A stretch of DNA of 64,000 nucleotides from Candidatus Zixiibacteriota bacterium (lineage in GTDB: Bacteria; Zixibacteria; MSB-5A5; GN15; JAAZOE01), in assembly GCA_030668485.1 (NCBI GenBank), contig DAOUTW010000011.1:22402-86401 (forward strand), read 5' to 3'. Positions 25,445 through 36,400 of the stretch are shown one piece after another. Position numbers and translations under genes: made by a program. The notes under the pieces are model-generated. The model was not told where the DNA came from and did no database searches. It saw only the letters and a list, made by a program, of their open reading frames with translations. Position 1 is the first letter of the stretch. Each line of letters opens with the position of its first letter.

Positions 25445-28075
25445 TTAAAGCTGGCAGCAATCATCGACCGGAGCCGAACCGCCTTTGAAAATATGATTTA
25501 TCAGGTAAACGGCATCCCCGACGTCCACATTGTCGTCGCCGTTGGAGTCGCCGACACACAATGGGAATGGCGCCGGCCCCCCCTTGAAAATGTAATTTAT
25601 AAGAAATACCCCATCACCGATATTAAGCTGATAATCCATGCCGGCGTCACCGCAAACAAACGGCTTCCAGATATGAAAACTGTAAGTCCTCTCACTGGGA
25701 ACGCCATTCCCGTCTTCCGCTCTGGCGGTAAATGAAACAATTCCGGTATCGGATGGAACTCCGGAAAGGAGTCCGTCTGTCGACAGGCTCAACCCGGTGC
25801 CGTCCAGATCGCTGTTTATGTCCATCCACGTCACAGGATCATGACAACTCGTGACATCGAGTTGCTGATTATATGGATTCCCGAAAATCTCGTCGGGGAG
25901 CAAGTCAGTCAGAATATGCGGTGCATAGGAGTACACTGTGATTTTCACTGCATCAACAGCCGCCTCCACCTCCGAATCATAGTTCAGGTCACAGGCATCG
26001 AAACGAAGCCGTACTGTCGATTCCGGCGTGAAAAAATCGCTGACCCAATGTTTCCGATAATACCAGTCACCGGAAGACTCTCCCGTCGGACCGACCACCT
26101 CCACCAGATTAATCTGTTCCCCATGGAGGAGATACACCTTAAATATATCCTCGTAGCCTGAGGCGCCGAGATCATTGGAAAACCAGCGAGCATACTCAAC
26201 AATTGCATCCCCGGGGAAGATATCGATAGCCGGTGATATCAGGGCGGTAGTACCGTTATCGACATCGGAAAATATCGAATGATCGGTAATATAACATCTG
26301 CCGGAACCGTCATAATCGAACTTGGGAACCGACCCGTTGCCGCTGGCCTTATATCGTTCCCAATCTCCACTGGTAGCGTTGCCCGTCACCGACCACCCCA
26401 AATCGGTTTCAAAATTATCATCAAGAATCGCCGTGACATTCGAGGCCTTGAGCGCTTGAGTCGGATTGAGGGGATCGGGATAGAAACATACTGTACTGGT
26501 TACGTCCTCAGAGGCCATGACATAATAATCAAGACGCTCACCGCATTCAAGAGATGGGAATGGCACGGTATAAATTCCATCACCGCAATCAGCTAAGGGG
26601 AACGTTATTGGGGATCCGCCATCTATGATACAAACCAATTGAGCGGTGCCGGGTGACAAAACGCCTCCGGCGTACTCCTCAATATTGACCGTCAGGGAAT
26701 CGGCCGAGCCGGGAAGGAAAAACGTCGTAGGTCCCTCGGGACAACTGATCAATAGAGTCGGGTCGGGAACATAGCTGCCGTCCACATAGTAAGCGGTAGC
26801 AAGTGAAGCCATCGTCATCCTTGTCATATAATCAAAATCCAGATAAGTGGTGCTATCCCGCGCCGAATGATAGACATTTGAGAATATGGCTTCGTGAGCG
26901 AAAACCACATCATAACCGAGCTGTGAGAAGGGAGCATGATCGGAGCCACCGCTTGCCCCGCTGAGATGTCCCTCAATACCGACTGAAGGCAGAGAATCCG
27001 ACAGAGCGGCCCAAATAGAAGCATAGGCGGTGGAAGGACCATGGTAAAGCTTGGCGTGGGCCGAATTCCGATAGAATCCGATCATATCCAGGTTTAACAT
27101 AAAAACTATTCTGTCGTTATTCTCAACCGCTTTCTCCGCATAATCATAAGCTCCCAATAACCCTTCTTCTTCGCAGTCGAAAAGAATAAAGACAATTTCC
27201 ATGTTGGTCTCGATATCGCTCAAGACTCGTGCAATTTCTAAAACCCCGGCGGTACCCGAACCGTTATCATCCGCGCCGGGGCTGACCGCCTCGGTATCAA
27301 AGTGAGCTCCGACTATAATCTGGTCGTGCGGATAGAGAGTGCCGGCTTTTCGGGCGACAACATTCCACCCATGATACAAATGCGTACCATACCAATCCAG
27401 TCTCCAGAATTCATCCAGATAGACCGAGTCATACCCGAACTCTCTAAACTTATCCTCCAAATCGCCTGCCACCCCTTGATTCGATCCAGCCGGCCTTCCT
27501 CGGTAATTCTGCAGCCAGTAAGAATACGATTCTATCGAATCCTGAGAAATCAGCTCTACCAGCGAATCAAGTTCGATACCGAGATCCGGCGCTCGCAATC
27601 GCTTGCCCAACTCATCCTGATCCTTATAGACAATTCTTAGATCGGCTGCGGGTATCGGAGCCAGACCCAAATCATCTCTGGCATCCATAGCCTCAGACGG
27701 TTTGACCAGGAACAGCCGAAGCCCTTCCTCCTCAAACACCAAAGGAAAACGACCGACATTTGACCGATCATGTCGAATATCCAAAGCCAGATGCCTGCGA
27801 TCGACATCGCTTGTTATGAGCGTATATTTCAACCCTGATCTGGCAAGTTGATCGGCATGAACCGGGCCGGCCAGAATAAGATATCCATCTCCGACCCGCA
27901 AAATGGCATTGGCGCCAAACCCGGACAGCAGCCCCGCTTCTTCATGACTACCGACCTCGACATGATAAAGATCGGTCGCGATTGATGGCCGGTCACTTCT
28001 ATCAGTGTCCTGCGCAAAACCGATACTGACAAGTATAAGCATTGCGATAAGCAACCAAATTGAACGATGAAGCAT
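25445..28075 (-). CDS. Secreted M28-family metallopeptidase with Ig-like and dockerin-like domains
   Basis: An 876-residue exported enzyme. A signal peptide (~1-22, ending GFAQ) leads to an N-terminal pro-like region (~25-175). The M28 zinc aminopeptidase domain (~180-425) has ligands in VGAHFDTE, GADDNGSGTAGV, FDCEEEGLLG, LNLDMIGF and GGSDHAPF; all five metal ligands and the catalytic Glu are present. Then come a beta-sandwich region and a putative Ig domain (~700-810, with GLSLSTDGLLSGVPSDTGIV). Two dockerin-like units (NIGDGVFLINYIFKGG and NVGDAVYLINHIFKGG) close the protein. Role: extracellular release of N-terminal amino acids or dipeptides. TAGGAGG precedes the ATG by six bases. A perfect promoter and a 5' leader hairpin lie upstream. 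Confidence 0.9.
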   Translation of the reverse strand: MLHRSIWLLIAMLILVSIGFAQDTDRSDRPSIATDLYHVEVGSHEEAGLLSGFGANAILRVGDGYLILAGPVHADQLARSGLKYTLITSDVDRRHLALDIRHDRSNVGRFPLVFEEEGLRLFLVKPSEAMDARDDLGLAPIPAADLRIVYKDQDELGKRLRAPDLGIELDSLVELISQDSIESYSYWLQNYRGRPAGSNQGVAGDLEDKFREFGYDSVYLDEFWRLDWYGTHLYHGWNVVARKAGTLYPHDQIIVGAHFDTEAVSPGADDNGSGTAGVLEIARVLSDIETNMEIVFILFDCEEEGLLGAYDYAEKAVENNDRIVFMLNLDMIGFYRNSAHAKLYHGPSTAYASIWAALSDSLPSVGIEGHLSGASGGSDHAPFSQLGYDVVFAHEAIFSNVYHSARDSTTYLDFDYMTRMTMASLATAYYVDGSYVPDPTLLISCPEGPTTFFLPGSADSLTVNIEEYAGGVLSPGTAQLVCIIDGGSPITFPLADCGDGIYTVPFPSLECGERLDYYVMASEDVTSTVCFYPDPLNPTQALKASNVTAILDDNFETDLGWSVTGNATSGDWERYKASGNGSVPKFDYDGSGRCYITDHSIFSDVDNGTTALISPAIDIFPGDAIVEYARWFSNDLGASGYEDIFKVYLLHGEQINLVEVVGPTGESSGDWYYRKHWVSDFFTPESTVRLRFDACDLNYDSEVEAAVDAVKITVYSYAPHILTDLLPDEIFGNPYNQQLDVTSCHDPVTWMDINSDLDGTGLSLSTDGLLSGVPSDTGIVSFTARAEDGNGVPSERTYSFHIWKPFVCGDAGMDYQLNIGDGVFLINYIFKGGPAPFPLCVGDSNGDDNVDVGDAVYLINHIFKGGSAPVDDCCQL

Positions 28076-28144
28076 TATAAACCTCCTAAATGCGGCGGCG
28101 AAGAAGTCTGCACTTAACTGTAGCTATCTAGCGGGATCAATCCT

Positions 28145-28177
28145 ACAACAGGGCGATTGGTGGGAATCGCCTGTTTA
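28145..28177 (-). promoter_or_regulatory. Leader hairpin at the 5' end of the M28 peptidase mRNA
   Basis: On the minus strand AACAGGCGATT and AATCGCCCTGTT pair over 11 bp with one bulged base around a CCCACC loop. It begins within a few bases of the expected transcription start, so it would cap the transcript. Confidence 0.5.
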
Positions 28178-28180
28178 AAT

Positions 28181-28209
28181 ATTATAGCTTTCGGCGGTCG
28201 ATTTGTCAA
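28181..28209 (-). promoter_or_regulatory. Perfect-consensus promoter of the M28 peptidase gene
   Basis: Minus-strand TTGACA (28209-28204), exactly 17 bases, TATAAT (28186-28181): both hexamers are full sigma70 consensus. Confidence 0.85.
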
Positions 28210-28364
28210 CGATTAAGAAAATTGCAGGGATTGACAAGTGGCAGACCCGATTAATTACCTCAGGCATTGAACCAATCATTCCTTGATATCATGGAAATGA
28301 ATCCGCTACGACATTTTTTATAATTTTGATCAGTCAATCAAATCATTTTCTTGTCGTCAAAATG

Positions 28365-29801
28365 TCAATGCCGACTGCACTTAATCTCAATCGCCTCAGC
28401 ATCAACCGACTCGTCAAGGTAATCATTGAGATGATCACCGTTGATGCATTCATGTTCCTGTCGGCGAGCAATCCGCTGAATATTGAGCAAGTGTTTGGCG
28501 CTGATATTATCGGTCGTAGTATTTTTGCCGCCGCTCCCGCAGGCCAGCGTCATCGAAGGCTGAAGCGCATTATAAGTCCCGCCCAGAGCTCCATGCGAAG
28601 CCGGCGTATTGACGAGGATCCGGCCGGCGTTCATCACCGACGCGAAATATTCTATTCTTTCCTCATTATTGGAGAAAATACTGACCGTATGCCCCAGCCC
28701 CCCATTAATATTGATCTTGCGGCAAAGATCGATAGCATGATCGATTCCATTGGCCTCGTAAAAAGCCAGAACCGGGGCCAGGATTTCCAGCGAAAGCGGC
28801 GAATGAAGTCCGACTTCCGTCAATTTCGCAATAAGCAGGGTCGTATCGGGAGGAACATCAATCCCGGCCATTTTGGCTATAGTCGTTGCCGACTGCCCGA
28901 TAACCTCGACCCTCATCACTTTCGACGCCTTGTTGAATGCGACCGGTTCAAGCTTCTCGATCTCCTCGGGTGAAAGGAAGTACGCCTTGCGCTTTTTTAA
29001 TTCCGTAATCATTTCTTCGACATGGCACTTCCTGACCACCAGCGCCTGCTCGCTGGCGCAAATGGTGCCGTTATCAAAAGTCTTGGAGATAAAAATCTGC
29101 TCCACCGCAAAAGGGACATCGGCGCTTTTACCGATAAATACCGGAACATTACCGGGACCGATTCCTATGGCAGGATTTCCGGAACTATAAGCGGCGCGAA
29201 CCAATGCGGTCGATCCGGTCGCCAGAATCAGCGCCGTCTTCCGATGCCGCATAAATTCAATCGTCTGCTCTTCGGTCGAACGCTTGATCCACTGAATACA
29301 ATTCTCCGGAGCGCCCGCCTCCAGCGCAGCCTCATAGCATACCCGCGCCGCCTCAATGGAACATTTTTTCGCCGCCCCGTGAGGGCGAATAATAATCGGA
29401 TTCCGCGTTTTCAGAGCGATGAGTATTTTGAACAACACTGTCGACGTCGGATTGGTAATCGGTGTAATAGTAAAAATCGGTCCGATCGGTTGAGCGATCT
29501 CAACAATCTCGTTTTCTTTGTCCTCGGCAATGATTCCGACCGTTTTGAGATCTTTTATATCCTTATATACAAAACGCGTCGCGATCACGTTCTTGATTAC
29601 CTTGTCTTTCCAAACGCCCAAGCGAGTCTCTTCATAGGCCATCTTGGCCAGCTTAATTCGGTTATTGAAACCGGCTTTATATGCCGCCTTCACAATCTTA
29701 TCCGTCTGCTGCTGATCATACTTGCGAAACTCGATCCCGGCCCGCACCGCATCATTCATCACAGCGTCTACATCGAGACCCTTTTTAACCGTATCACTCA
29801 T
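28365..29801 (-). CDS. Acetylating aldehyde dehydrogenase (EutE / AdhE N-domain type)
   Basis: A 478-residue CoA-acylating aldehyde dehydrogenase: aldehyde + CoA + NAD to acyl-CoA + NADH, reversible. Start MSDTVKKGLD at ATG 29801; the extra 14 N-terminal residues possible upstream are hydrophobic and not family-like. It shows the catalytic Cys in NGTICASEQALVV, FTITPITNPTSTVLFK, GSTALVRAAYSSGNPAIG, GPGNVPVFI, and GLGHTVSIFSNN near the C-terminus. The sequence is closest in style to the ALDH half of AdhE or to stand-alone acetaldehyde dehydrogenases; no alcohol dehydrogenase half and no microcompartment shell genes are nearby, so the substrate is probably acetaldehyde or propanal but is not fixed. 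Confidence 0.88.
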   Translation of the reverse strand: MSDTVKKGLDVDAVMNDAVRAGIEFRKYDQQQTDKIVKAAYKAGFNNRIKLAKMAYEETRLGVWKDKVIKNVIATRFVYKDIKDLKTVGIIAEDKENEIVEIAQPIGPIFTITPITNPTSTVLFKILIALKTRNPIIIRPHGAAKKCSIEAARVCYEAALEAGAPENCIQWIKRSTEEQTIEFMRHRKTALILATGSTALVRAAYSSGNPAIGIGPGNVPVFIGKSADVPFAVEQIFISKTFDNGTICASEQALVVRKCHVEEMITELKKRKAYFLSPEEIEKLEPVAFNKASKVMRVEVIGQSATTIAKMAGIDVPPDTTLLIAKLTEVGLHSPLSLEILAPVLAFYEANGIDHAIDLCRKININGGLGHTVSIFSNNEERIEYFASVMNAGRILVNTPASHGALGGTYNALQPSMTLACGSGGKNTTTDNISAKHLLNIQRIARRQEHECINGDHLNDYLDESVDAEAIEIKCSRH

Positions 29802-30240
29802 TTCATTCCACCCCAGATAAAAGAATAACCAAAACAGACCCATTCAGTAATTTATTACAAGATAGTAATCCCATAGAATCAGAGCAAACAGAAAGAGACC
29901 CAAAACCAAGTAGGTAATTAACTGAATAATATGCTTGACAAATCACCTCAAATGTTGTTATTTACATCCACTTGTAGAGCATTCACCTCGCACTTCAATA
30001 ATTTTGACCTACAACAAATTCTTCGGAATTAACTATCTGGCCGGTACCACTCGTACTCGCGAAATGTAGTTGAGCACGTGAAAACCAAAATGGTCTCTAT
30101 GGGCAAAAGACAGGAGCACTGGTATAGTAAGCTTGGCAGGCGAGATGTCCGTCAACCACAAAAAAGTACATTTAGTGCGAAGAGATAATGAACATAGGAG
30201 AAATATTATTATTCTCAAAGCTTAAGGATGGAGGTAATCA
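29802..30240. other. Intergenic stretch with a promoter candidate and a transposase scrap
   Basis: 439 bases between the divergent aldehyde dehydrogenase and surface-protein genes. A plus-strand TTGACA (29935-29940) with an 18-base spacer to TATTTA (29959-29964) is a plausible promoter for the gene at 30241. A short IS3-like remnant lies at ~30124-30198. Nothing else was recognised. Confidence 0.4.
30124..30198 (+). pseudogene. Possible IS3-family transposase remnant
   Basis: The plus frame reads IVSLAGEMSVNHKKVHLVRRD, resembling the HTH_21 segment of IS3 OrfB ('LLRREG..VNHKRV.RLWR'). Only ~25 codons survive, with stops upstream. Evidence is weak. Confidence 0.25.
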
Positions 30241-32619
30241 ATGAAACCAGCCACAAATCGTCGAATTATTCTTTCGGGGCTGATACTACTAATGTTTTTT
30301 GCTGCTTCTGCGCATGCCCTAAAATACCAATCTACAAGTAACGGTTATTATTATGATCCATCCAATTGGCAGGTATCCACCGATGGGGGTATCACCTATC
30401 AGCCAGCCACAAGCGCCCCGACGAAAGATGACGACGTGGAGATTGTTGGTGGCCATGTAATAGAGCTTGTTCGGTTTGAGCCTTTGGTTGCGAAGAATTT
30501 GATTATCACAAACGGGGATATCACAGGCTCATCACCTGGCGTAGATGTCCTCATTAATGTATCAGGAAAAATATCCATCGGCAAAAATTGCAATATCACG
30601 GCTCGGCCGGGTGCCAATAGTGCCTTAGAAGGCGGTAATATTAGTGTTACCGCGGGCGGGAATATTGTGGTGGATGGTGATATCAAAACGCCTGACGGTT
30701 CGGATCATCATACCGGAAGTATTTCTATTACTGCTGGAGGCGACATTAATATCGATGGCGATGTAAAAACAGGAAAAGCCGAGGGAAATGCCGGGTCAGA
30801 TGGAGCATGTTCGGGAAACATAGATATAAAGGCCAAAGGCAAAATTTACAAGAAGGACGACTGCCATATTGAGACCGGCGATGCGGCCAATGACGGCAAA
30901 CCGGCCAGCTTACCCAGCTTTCCAGCCGGTTATGGTGGCTCTTCGGGTAACATTACCATAGCAGGTGGAGGGAAAGCGGCAAGCGAAGGGCTAACTGAGA
31001 ATGTGAATACGAAGAAGCTTAAAACGGGTACCAAGGGCAATAAGGGTTTGGACACCACTGGAGATACAACGTTCCCCCCCCCCCAAGACGGCACAAAGGG
31101 GAAAATCAGAGAAAGCGAGACCCATACAGTCAGCATCTGTGCGAATCCCCTCATACCGGGATCGGCCGGCATGGATGCCGGATTGATTACATTGGCCGCC
31201 TTCGATTCCATCATAATTCGCGATCTTAGCGAGGCGGCGATAACCGCTACTGGTGCAATCCATATATGTGTTTCGGGCGGCACTTTGTTTCTAACGGGAT
31301 GCGCACCAGGATCTATCATCTCTGATGATTCAATCTATATCGACGCGGCGCAAATAATCACCGACCCGGGAGTTACAATTAATGATATTATGGAACCTGA
31401 TCCGGTCCTTTGTCCTTGCCCTATTTCAGAGCTATATGATTTCACCATAGTCAACATTAGCAAAATGCATGATGTTTTACAGGGCCACTATATCGATGTC
31501 CCGATCACCATCGAGAATAGTGATCTCGACATGGGCGGCTTCGATTTCCTGATTGCATATGACGCCTCGGCGCTGGCCTTTACCGAAGCTGAACCGGGGC
31601 AGTTGCTCGAGGACTGCGGCTGGGAATACTTCACCTATCGCTACGGTGTCGATGGTAATTGCGGCGATGCCTGTCCGTCAGGCCTATTGCGGATAATAGC
31701 CATTGCCGAAACCAATAACGGTCCCAATCACCCCTCATGCTATGGTCCGCCGGATACTGATCCCCATGAATTGGCAAAAATGAAATTCTTTGTAACCAAT
31801 GATAGAACCTTTGAATGCCAATATGCCCCCATTTATTTCTTCTGGGATGATTGCAACGACAACGCCATATCCAGTATTGACGGAGAGATACTGTTAATTG
31901 ACCGTGCCATCTATGATTTTGAAGAAAATCGGATCATCTGGGATGAAGACGATGACGATCAGTTCCCTGAAGATGAACGCATCCCGTTTGTCGGAGCGCC
32001 TGATTTTTGCCTGAATCCTGACCCGGACAAACCCTCGGCACTGAGGGCCATTGATTTCGTCTACGGCGGTATCGATATCGTTTGCGCCGACTCAATCGAC
32101 CTTCGCGGTGATATCAACTGCAACGGCCTTCCCAACGAAATCGCCGATGCCGTTATGTTCACCAATTTCTTTATCAGCGGGCTGAGTGCATTTGGTGATC
32201 ATGTCGAAGCTTCAATCGCGGCTTCCGATGTCAATGCCGACGGAATCGCGCTCTCGGTGGCTGATCTTGTCTATATGGTTCGCGTAATCATCGGCGATGC
32301 CAACCCCTACGCAAAAGCAACTCCGTATGCTGAAGCCGCATCGGTCCATACCTCGGTCAACCATTCCGCCTTCGGAGTTTCGACCAAGGCACCGGTGGCC
32401 ATTGGAGCCGGATATTTCGTCTTCGAATATTCCGGATATGAAGTCGGTGAACCGCAGCTGATCAACGGCGCTTCCGATATGACGCTCATTTACAGCAACG
32501 CCGACGGGGTACTGAAAGTCCTGGTGTACAGTATGGAGAAGGGCGTCAGGATCCCTGCCGGCACGGAAAGCGTTTTTGCCGTTCCGATTGACGGCCAGGG
32601 CGAAATAGTGATGACCTAG
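30241..32619 (+). CDS. Secreted protein with cohesin-like and dockerin-like domains, cut short by an amber codon
   Basis: 792 residues to an in-frame TAG (32617-32619). Signal peptide ~1-26 (ends ASAHA); GGAGG precedes the ATG by seven bases. Residues ~40-370 are a Gly/Asp-rich repeat region with beta-helix character (GDITGSSPGVDVLINVSGKI, GGNIVVDGDIKT, GGDINIDGDVKT). Residues ~395-590 are a cohesin-like domain (VPITIENSDLDMGGFDFLIA) nearly the same as in the 46272-47192 protein. Residues ~620-690 are a divergent dockerin-like pair (RGDINCNGLPNEIADAVMF, SDVNADGIALSVADLVYMV). The frame continues after the TAG for 114 codons and encodes the missing sorting domain, so the gene is probably nonsense-mutated. 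Not exported to its usual site if read as is. Confidence 0.8.
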   Translation: MKPATNRRIILSGLILLMFFAASAHALKYQSTSNGYYYDPSNWQVSTDGGITYQPATSAPTKDDDVEIVGGHVIELVRFEPLVAKNLIITNGDITGSSPGVDVLINVSGKISIGKNCNITARPGANSALEGGNISVTAGGNIVVDGDIKTPDGSDHHTGSISITAGGDINIDGDVKTGKAEGNAGSDGACSGNIDIKAKGKIYKKDDCHIETGDAANDGKPASLPSFPAGYGGSSGNITIAGGGKAASEGLTENVNTKKLKTGTKGNKGLDTTGDTTFPPPQDGTKGKIRESETHTVSICANPLIPGSAGMDAGLITLAAFDSIIIRDLSEAAITATGAIHICVSGGTLFLTGCAPGSIISDDSIYIDAAQIITDPGVTINDIMEPDPVLCPCPISELYDFTIVNISKMHDVLQGHYIDVPITIENSDLDMGGFDFLIAYDASALAFTEAEPGQLLEDCGWEYFTYRYGVDGNCGDACPSGLLRIIAIAETNNGPNHPSCYGPPDTDPHELAKMKFFVTNDRTFECQYAPIYFFWDDCNDNAISSIDGEILLIDRAIYDFEENRIIWDEDDDDQFPEDERIPFVGAPDFCLNPDPDKPSALRAIDFVYGGIDIVCADSIDLRGDINCNGLPNEIADAVMFTNFFISGLSAFGDHVEASIAASDVNADGIALSVADLVYMVRVIIGDANPYAKATPYAEAASVHTSVNHSAFGVSTKAPVAIGAGYFVFEYSGYEVGEPQLINGASDMTLIYSNADGVLKVLVYSMEKGVRIPAGTESVFAVPIDGQGEIVMT

Positions 32620-32964
32620 GCACAGCTGTCTGACTATGATGGCAATCTTCTGGAGGTCACTCTCGACAAACAAGGTATTCTGCCCTCAGAATACTCCCTG
32701 CATCAGAACTACCCGAATCCGTTTAATCCCTCGACCACGATCTTCTATGAATTACCGGCTCCCTCTCATGTCAGGATTGAGGTCTTCAATGTCCTCGGTC
32801 AAGTAGTTGCGACCCTTCTCGATGGTCAGGAAGAGGCAGGAATTCACAGCGTGCAATGGGATAGCAAAGACGAATCGGGAAGCAGGGTGGCCAGCGGTGT
32901 TTACTTCTACCGCATCACCACACCCGAATTCACCTCTGAAAAGAAGATGGTGCTTATGAAGTGA
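32620..32964 (+). pseudogene. Stranded C-terminal sorting domain of the preceding gene
   Basis: In frame with the gene at 30241 and directly after its TAG, this codes AQLSDYDGNLLEVTL, then YSLHQNYPNPFNPSTTIFYE, VFNVLGQVVATLL and GVYFYRI up to TGA 32964. That is a complete FlgD-like/type A sorting module, as in the protease at 33424-36441. It has no start codon or ribosome binding site of its own. Total frame with read-through: 907 residues. Confidence 0.75.
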
Positions 32965-32995
32965 TATGGATTCGGTAACCAACGGATACTTTTGA

Positions 32996-33025
32996 GGGGT
33001 CGGCGATTGGCCGGCCCCTTTTTTG
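32996..33025 (+). terminator. Rho-independent terminator
   Basis: GGGGTCGGC / GCCGGCCCC, a nine-pair stem (one G-T pair) with loop GATTG, followed by TTTTTT. It follows the sorting-domain end at 32964 by ~30 bases, which marks 32964 and not 32619 as the original gene end. Confidence 0.85.
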
Positions 33026-33423
33026 TTCTGTCTATCCCGCATGCAAAACAGCCCATAAATCGGACGATATATTCTTGTTATTTCACCCATAATTGCAAAG
33101 AATAGAACGTTGAAATATTGATGTCGATATTTTCGGATATTTGCTTGCGAAACCATGCGAGAAGATGAAGACAAGGAGAATCGTTAATCAGCGCGGCGGC
33201 CCAAAGAATTGCCCATGTCGACCTTTTTAATTAGCCCACATAAAATAGCAATCCGCATATCATATGGCAATTAGGAGATGATGATCTTCATCACGATTTT
33301 TGCCTTCCCATGCCAAAAACTCCTATTGCCCGGGAATAATTTCAAAATGGAATTTGTATCGTCATCGTTTTTTGCTTATTATGCGATAGAAGAGATTTTC
33401 GGTCTTTTTAAATTGAAAGGTAA
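33026..33423. other. Non-coding stretch
   Basis: About 400 bases between a terminator and the papain-like protease gene. No convincing frame, promoter or repeat was seen; short minus-strand frames here have no family features. Confidence 0.3.
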
Positions 33424-36400
33424 ATGACCTTGAACAAGAAATATTTTGTCTCCATCCTGCTGCTTTCAGCTCTGGCCCTGTCAACCGCTGCCTTTGCTGA
33501 ACCACCGGCCAGTTTTGACCTTCGCAATGTCGACGGTCATTGCTATGTAAGCCCGGTAAAAAGTAAAGACTGCGCCTCATGAGGCGGTGCTCTCCCGCTG
33601 TGCTGGACGCACGGCCCGATCGCGGCAATTGAAAGCAACCTCCTCATAAACGGCAACTGGGCGGCAACCGGACAGGAAGGCATGCCCGACCTGTCGGAAA
33701 ATCACCTCGACTGGTGGAACGGCTTCAATTTCTTTTACAACGGTGATATTGATTCCATCGGTCCCGACGCTCTCTATTTCGGCTCCGGCAATTACAAGGT
33801 TGCCGCCGCCTACCTGTCCCGTGGAGCCGGCCCGATATGGGAGCTGGGACCCTGGACCGACGAAACCGCCCCTCCAAAATACGACATCAGCTACGATTAT
33901 TACTATGCCGCCGATATCGAATGGTATTTTCTCGAACCGGACCTTGGCAATATCGATCTCCTCAAACAAAAAATCATGACCGATGGCGCCCTGACCTCAT
34001 GCATTAATTGGAATGAGGGCGAATATATCACCGGTTTCGATCATTATCAGCCGCCTGAGACCTTCCCTCCCCCGAACCATGCCATCGCCATAATCGGCTG
34101 GGATGACGAAAGGGTCACCCCTGCACCCTTACCCGGTGCCTGGTTATGCAAAAACAGCTATGGTGAGGCATGGATGGACGGCGGCTATTTTTGGGTGTCG
34201 TATTACGACAAACATTGCTGCCGTCACTCTCAGACCGGAGTTATTTCTTTCCACAATGTTGACTACCTTCCCAACGGACACTACTACAACCATTTCTATT
34301 ATTACGACTACCACGGCTGGCGCCGGACCAAAACCGACTGCGACCGGGCCTTCAATGCCTTCGTAGCTCCCCGCGATCAATCGCTTGGATCGGTCAGTTT
34401 CTATACCGCCGCCGATAGCGTATCCTATACGGTTATTATATATGACAATTTCGAATCGGGTCAATTAACCGGCGAACTGGCAACCGCAACCGGTTTGATC
34501 GAACACCTAGGCTTCCACACCATCGATCTGATTGAAAATGTCAGTCTTTCGGCTGGAGACAATTTTTATATTTACCTTGAGCTCTCCTCGGGGGGTCAGG
34601 CCTACGACTGCACCGCACCGACGGATGCCACTCTGGGTATAATCAGTTCCGGGATACCGGTTCCTTCCCGTTCCGCCCCCGGACAAAGCTATTTTTTCAA
34701 CGGCTCGGCATGGCAGGACCTGTATGAAATCGATTCCACGGCGAATTTCTGTATCAAAGGCCTTGCCACCGAACTTGCCCCGCTGCCGGTTTACGTAATC
34801 TCCGTCCGCGACGGAGGCGACGGCCAATCACTCATGGCCGTAATTGATCCTCCCGATCCGGCTGCAATAAACCATATTATGGTTTATTGTGAGGAAACCG
34901 CATCGAAACAGCGAGATTCACTAATGCTCAATGCCGGCGAATCCGAAGCGGTCTTTACCGGACTTACCGAAAGCCGGGAATATCAATTATTCGCCGTCGC
35001 CGTCGACGATTTCGACCGCCACTCGCTTGCCTATGAAACAGCCTACGGCATTCCCTATTCACTACCGACCCAGCCTCAACAGGTGGAAATCCATACTCTT
35101 CACAACGCTATCAGATTGAACTGGGGAGCCGTAAATACCGAACTCGATTTCGACCATTATGGCATTGTACGCGATGGTAATCTTTTGCCGGTAAATGTCG
35201 CCGATACTTTTTTCATCGATGACGACCTCGTTCTCGGTCCCGATTATCACACCTATCTTATCATGGCTGTCGATGCCGAAGGAAATATCTCCGATACCAC
35301 CGGAATTGAAACCGTAACCATGCGGGCCGCCACGCTACGTCCCGGAACAGTCCTGGCCATAAATCGATCAGGCAGTAACTCGACTGCCCTGGTCGATGAA
35401 GCCGTCACCGGCGAATTGATGATCGAGGCCCTTGAGGGCCTGACATACGAATACCTCTCCGATTCTTCCTCCTCAAACGAAGAACGAGCCGACCTGATGA
35501 GTTTTGTCGATTACAGCCTGATTGTGATCGGATGTGAATCGGCACGACAAGATGATATTGGTAACGATCCCACCTTCGGCGGCATTCTCGATGAAATCAG
35601 CTATTACCTGTCAATCGGAGGCAAGGTTGTCATCTTCGGACGATGGGGCAATATCGCCATCGACAATACTACCGTTGATACTGTTCGCTATTTCCCCGGT
35701 GCGCATGATGGCGGTTATAATGAATATTTCAATATCGACTGCCGTGTCATTCCCCGGACTTACATCCGCGCTGTCGATGTGGTCCTTGAATCAGATTTTA
35801 TAGGCGCCCATAGCCAGTCGCCGGAATATCCCGACCTCGTCTGGGATTCCCTGGCATCCAGCGATCACTCCGGCACTCTGAATAATATTACCGGCATTCC
35901 CTGTCCCTCCTATCCAATCCTGACCGGCTCCGATTATGAAGTAATATACACTTATAATTCCTCCGTCGACTCATTCCTGACCGAAGGCAAACCGGTGGCC
36001 TGGCGCTCAGTTGACGGCCCCCATGAATACGTCTTCTTCGATATCCCCCTTTCATTCATCGATCGCGGCACGGCCATCGCCGCCCTGCGTCAGGCGGTCG
36101 GAGATATGGGTATTGTGCTGGATGTCGATGATAACGAAAACTCCGCCCTGCTACCGCGCGAGTTCACTCTATCGCAAAACTATCCCAACCCCTTCAACCC
36201 GACCACAGTGATCGAGTTCTACAACCCCGAACGCGGCAGCGCCAAAGTTACTCTCGAAGTTTTCAATATCCTCGGCCAGCAGGTTAGGGTACTCCTCAAC
36301 GGTCCCGCGTTGCCGGGATTGAACCGTATCGAATGGGACGGATGCGACCGCTCAGGAGAAAGCGTCGCCAGCGGCATTTACTTCTATCGCCTCAAAACCG

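Noticed and set aside
30241..32964. TAG as pyrrolysine
   Set aside because: No pyl genes are visible and the site is in a surface protein linker; a nonsense mutation is simpler.
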